From Aliishimia sp963678085 (GTDB lineage Bacteria; Pseudomonadota; Alphaproteobacteria; Rhodobacterales; Rhodobacteraceae): a stretch of 64,000 nucleotides of DNA. The notes under the pieces were generated by a model. That model was not told the origin of the DNA. It searched no databases and saw only the letters and a list, made by a program, of their open reading frames with translations. Below are positions 61,379-64,000 of this stretch, one piece after another; the first letter of the stretch is position 1, and each line of letters opens with the position of its first letter. The translations under genes were made by a program, and so were the position numbers. The DNA is taken from contig OY782680.1 in the NCBI GenBank assembly GCA_963678085.1, forward strand, positions 1,240,001-1,304,000, read 5' to 3'.

Positions 61379-62311
61379 TCAGCGCCCTCGCTGGGGGGCA
61401 GCGCTTGGCCCAATAATAAGCCGTATGATCCCCGCAGACAGGGTGCATAGGAGCATAAAGAGCCCCGTCAACATTGCGCCCTGAAAGCTGAACAGATCAA
61501 AAACCGAAGGGCCATCTCGCAGAAATATGATGAAATATAGCACTGCAACGAGCAATACTGACGCCACCAAGCCAGCCAAGAGCGCGCGCGTCAGCGATAT
61601 GCTGCGCCTCATAAAGAGCCACAGCGGGAAAGCGAAAAACAAAATCCCGACAAGACTCGCAAACGCAGCTCCAATCATCACGACCCAAGTCAGCCTTCGA
61701 ATTGGATCATGCAAAACATATCGAAGCGCCCGTGGTTCATCAAGAAAGGCCACGGTGGCCCCGGCAAGGAAACCAAACACGATCAACAAAACCAGAGCCG
61801 TGACATATTGCGCCCGGCCATAGGCACGTTCCGGGTTTCCTTGCGCGGCGGGTAAATCTGATGCCTCTTCGCGATTGGGCGGCTCGCCCGGACCTATGAT
61901 GTGGTGTATTGCCCCAGCCGATAGGGTGCAGAGCAGGACAAAAACTGTGCCCAATATAGGCTCGTCTCTGAGCAGCTCCCAAAAAAGGTAGGTGGAGAAG
62001 AATGAATAGGGATCGGGCCAAATGCTTTCATTTGACAGCACCAAAATGAGGGTGACAGAGGTTACAAACCCTGCCAAAAGTGCGCGCCATCGCGAAATGG
62101 ACCATCTCATAAACACCCAAAGAGGGATGCTTAGAAAGATCAACGCCACAGATGCGGCTGCGGGCAATCCTGCAATGAGTATGGGGGCATTTATGAGGAA
62201 TATTGACGTTAGCACGATGACGCCAGACACCCAGCCAAAGCCAATCAGCAAGAGCAGCGTTTTGACATATTGGCCCCAGCTATAGGGGCTTTGGGAGACG
62301 AGCATTGTCAT
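61379..62311 (-). CDS. Array unit F: two QRIIGPG-family units fused in one gene
   Basis: The protein has 310 residues from ATG 62311 (MTMLVSQSPYS); an ATG at 62305 is also possible. It is two complete units in frame. F1 (about 8-160) has YSWGQYVKTLLLLIGFGWV, SIPLWVFMRWS, LLCTLSAGAIHHIIGPG. F2 (about 175-310) has AYGRAQYVTALVLLIVFGF, AFPLWLFMRRSIS, LLCTLSAGIIRLIIGP. Between them is a linker (PPNREEASDLPAAQGNPE). Eight helices are predicted in total. This is the only fused gene of the array. Confidence 0.85.
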   Translation of the reverse strand: MTMLVSQSPYSWGQYVKTLLLLIGFGWVSGVIVLTSIFLINAPILIAGLPAAASVALIFLSIPLWVFMRWSISRWRALLAGFVTSVTLILVLSNESIWPDPYSFFSTYLFWELLRDEPILGTVFVLLCTLSAGAIHHIIGPGEPPNREEASDLPAAQGNPERAYGRAQYVTALVLLIVFGFLAGATVAFLDEPRALRYVLHDPIRRLTWVVMIGAAFASLVGILFFAFPLWLFMRRSISLTRALLAGLVASVLLVAVLYFIIFLRDGPSVFDLFSFQGAMLTGLFMLLCTLSAGIIRLIIGPSAAPQRGR

Positions 62312-62318
62312 TTTAATG

Positions 62319-62861
62319 TTATCCTTTTTCCGGGTTTGATTTTTGGTGCGGCGCGCGCCACTTACCTGGCCCGATGATGCGCTGCATCGCCCCGGCGGAT
62401 AGGGTGCAGAGCAGCACAAAAATCGCGCCCAATCCCGGCTCTTCCATAAGGCCTTTCCATAGGATGTAGCTCGACGGGGGCCATGTATACCCGAGCCAAA
62501 CCGTTTCATTTGCCAGAACGAGGATAAGGGTGGTGGATGTTACAAACCCGGCCAGCACCGCGCGTATGGGCGAGATGGGCCGTGCCATGAAGATCCAAAG
62601 CGGGCCAGATAGAAAGACCAGCGCGATCACTCCGGCGGAGGGGATGCCTGTCACCAATAAGACAACGGTTTGCGCGAATAAATCAGAAAAGGAGCCGGTA
62701 TAAAAAAGCCCGAGCGCTTCGGGGTAGGCGAACACTACGAAACCAGCCAACCAGCCAAAGGCCATCAACAAAAGCAGCGTTATCACATATTGGCCCAAGC
62801 TATAGGCGCGTTCGGGGGCGCTGATCATTCTGCGTGCCTTAGGTTGCTTGTCTTCACTCAT
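62319..62861 (-). CDS. Array unit G: four-helix QRIIGPG-family membrane protein
   Basis: The protein has 180 residues from ATG 62861 (MSEDKQPKARRM). The hydrophilic N-terminus is longer. The core has RAYSLGQYVITLLLLMAFGWL, LVFLSGPLWIFMARPIS, RAVLAGFVTS, LLCTLSAGAMQRIIGPG. The loop VWLGYTWPPSSYILW is shared with D and F1. Its stop is 7 nt before the F start. The basic Lys/Asn tail is unique. Confidence 0.86.
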   Translation of the reverse strand: MSEDKQPKARRMISAPERAYSLGQYVITLLLLMAFGWLAGFVVFAYPEALGLFYTGSFSDLFAQTVVLLVTGIPSAGVIALVFLSGPLWIFMARPISPIRAVLAGFVTSTTLILVLANETVWLGYTWPPSSYILWKGLMEEPGLGAIFVLLCTLSAGAMQRIIGPGKWRAPHQKSNPEKG

Positions 62862-62983
62862 AAATCTCTCCACCGCTTTGATCTTGGCAAATTCATCCCA
62901 AAGATAACGGGGCTGGACGGCAGAGAGCCGCGCATAAGATATGCAGGGAATGTGCAGGCGGGGCCCCACGAATGGCGAGGCGC

Positions 62984-63484
62984 TTACTCGAAGACCTTCG
63001 CGATGTCTTTGGCCGGTGCGCCCGGCCCTATGATGCGTTGGATGATCACGGCTGAGAGGGAGATCAATATCATGAAAACAGCACTGGAGCGAATGTCTGA
63101 AACTAACCCGTCTGCCGGGTAGCCACGAAAATCGTTCAGCCAAAGCGTATAGGCAACGATAATGAGAAAAAGAAAACTGGCTGCACAAAAACCGGCGATA
63201 CACGCCCGGCTAGCGGTCACCGGATATCTCATCAAAAGCCATAGTGGCACAGACAAAAAGACGAGCGTGACCGCGGCGGCGATTAACGATCCTGCTATAG
63301 CCCAGGTAAACAGAAAATAGCTAAATTCATTCCAGAAAACAGCCGGAGGCCACGAAAGGTACATATGAAGTGTTACGGCGAGCCCGAGGACAAACCACAA
63401 AGAAAACGCCGTTAGCGCCAGCGCAAGGATGAACTGCTTTAGGCGATAGGGGCGCTCTGTCACGGCCGTGCTTTTGGGTCTCAT
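62984..63484 (-). CDS. Array unit H: most divergent QRIIGPG-family member, first of the array
   Basis: The protein has 166 residues from ATG 63484, 14 nt after the SPFH/GYF gene's stop. Helix 1 is divergent (RPYRLKQFILALALTAFSLWF), but LVFLSVPLWLLMRYP, RACIAGFCAAS and LSAVIIQRIIGPG are clear. The tail APAKDIAKVFE is shared with B and C. As the gene nearest the SPFH gene and the most diverged, it may be the founder of the array. A 122-nt gap follows before unit G. Confidence 0.83.
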   Translation of the reverse strand: MRPKSTAVTERPYRLKQFILALALTAFSLWFVLGLAVTLHMYLSWPPAVFWNEFSYFLFTWAIAGSLIAAAVTLVFLSVPLWLLMRYPVTASRACIAGFCAASFLFLIIVAYTLWLNDFRGYPADGLVSDIRSSAVFMILISLSAVIIQRIIGPGAPAKDIAKVFE

Positions 63485-63498
63485 CTTGTGGCCATGGT

Positions 63499-64000
63499 TC
63501 AGATGCCCGGCGGGGGAGGGGGCGGCAGGATGGTGAAAAGCTGTGCCAATTCGCGCACATCTTCCGCCTTTTGCCAGCCATCTTGGCCTGCGGTCCAGAC
63601 ATAGGTTTCGCGGGTTAACGTGCCCTCCGTAACCATGCGGCCCAGGCGAGCCTTTGAATAAGGGCCTGAGGTCGCACCATCCTTGGCGATATGCCAGACA
63701 TGCTCAACGGGGGGCGGGGGAGGTGGCGCGGCTTGCGCGGATTTCGATGCCCCCCAAGGCCTCGCCACGTTCTGCGCCATTTGCAGCCCTAGTGCGGCGC
63801 CCATGCCTGACTGGATCGCAGCCGCGCCAGCGCCCCCATCACGGCTCAGGCTTTCGGCGGCTTGGAATTGCATATATTCGTTCAAATTGCCAATCACGCC
63901 CATAGAGGCGCGCTTGTCCATCACTTGCTCCACCGCGGCGGGCAGCGAAATATTTTCGATATAAAGCTCTGGCAGGCTCAGCCCATATTCTGCAAGTTGC
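63499..64000 (-). CDS. SPFH-family protein with C-terminal GYF_2 domain (5' part outside window)
   Basis: The C-terminal 167 residues are seen, reading frame open to the window end. Upstream residues (LPELYIENISLPAAVEQVMDKRASMGVIG) and the following Ala/Gly-rich stretch match the SPFH/band-7 proteins of the YdjI (virion core-like) type. A proline run leads into a GYF_2-like domain (VWHIAKDGATSGPYSKARLGRMV, TYVWTAGQDGWQKAEDV), and the end is poly-proline. It is the promoter-proximal gene of the visible operon and lies next to unit H. The N-terminal part must be checked outside the window. Confidence 0.8.
   Translation of the reverse strand, partial: QLAEYGLSLPELYIENISLPAAVEQVMDKRASMGVIGNLNEYMQFQAAESLSRDGGAGAAAIQSGMGAALGLQMAQNVARPWGASKSAQAAPPPPPPVEHVWHIAKDGATSGPYSKARLGRMVTEGTLTRETYVWTAGQDGWQKAEDVRELAQLFTILPPPPPPGI

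Noticed and set aside
58772..63484. CRISPR-like or phage array explanation for the repeats
   Set aside because: The repeats are full coding units with intact frames; there are no short direct repeats with spacers and no phage genes.

Overview
The window looks like chromosomal DNA of a marine Rhodobacteraceae (Roseobacter-group) alphaproteobacterium. This rests on gene content and order: glnD / LpoA-like lipoprotein / rsmI / yraN / gshB, an aerobic benzoyl-CoA (box) locus with a TRAP transporter, a TauR-tpa-tauABC taurine locus, and two copies of a GC-hairpin intergenic repeat. The assignment comes from protein recognition only; no search was run. I saw no rRNA, tRNA, CRISPR array, transposase or phage gene.

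Layout. 1-5 kb: housekeeping genes (5' part of glnD, envelope lipoprotein, rsmI, yraN, gshB). 5.1-6.5 kb: a small coupled module of a periplasmic PepSY-like protein, a cytochrome b561 and a membrane-anchored LuxR-type regulator. 6.5-17.3 kb: a minus-strand aromatic operon running dctP-dctQ-dctM (TRAP uptake), benzoate-CoA ligase, a frameshifted alpha/beta hydrolase, boxC, boxB, a flavodoxin, boxR and a C-terminal-only 3-hydroxyacyl-CoA dehydrogenase. No boxA is present; flavodoxin and ferredoxin genes lie nearby. 17.4-24.6 kb: FG-GAP protein, 2Fe-2S ferredoxin, FabH-like synthase, a small hypothetical, a frameshifted HlyIII-type membrane protein, a cysteine-cluster protein and carB. 25.1-30.3 kb: a divergent 2OG-Fe oxygenase and an uncharacterised operon rpiR / AMDase-like / sulfotransferase / ALDH / carboxymuconolactone-decarboxylase-like. 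30.4-38.8 kb: a GT90 glycosyltransferase and the taurine locus (tauC, tauB, tauA, tpa, tauR). 39.1-48.2 kb: a PAS-like/zinc-ribbon protein and an operon of glycerate kinase, CocE-type hydrolase and a peptide/opine-type ABC importer. 48.4-56.4 kb: a giant Ig-repeat adhesin with its complete type I exporter (TolC-like, LapB-like, HlyD-like). 56.5-64 kb: one minus-strand operon holding an SPFH/GYF protein (cut by the window end), eight tandem paralogous membrane-protein genes, a double zinc-ribbon membrane protein, a nitroreductase and dtd.

The best candidates for something undescribed are these. (1) The 59-63.5 kb array: eight genes with nine units of one four-helix membrane family, sharing YSWGQY, PLWxFM, RAxLAGF and QRIIGPG motifs, placed between an SPFH/GYF gene and a zinc-ribbon gene. 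(2) A 460-bp stretch (27330-27790) spanning two coding regions, packed with perfect short-loop hairpins including a 15-bp stem. (3) The rpiR/AMDase/sulfotransferase/ALDH/oxygenase cluster. Two genes carry single-base frameshifts at G/C runs. They may be real pseudogenes or sequencing errors, and the sequence alone does not decide between these.
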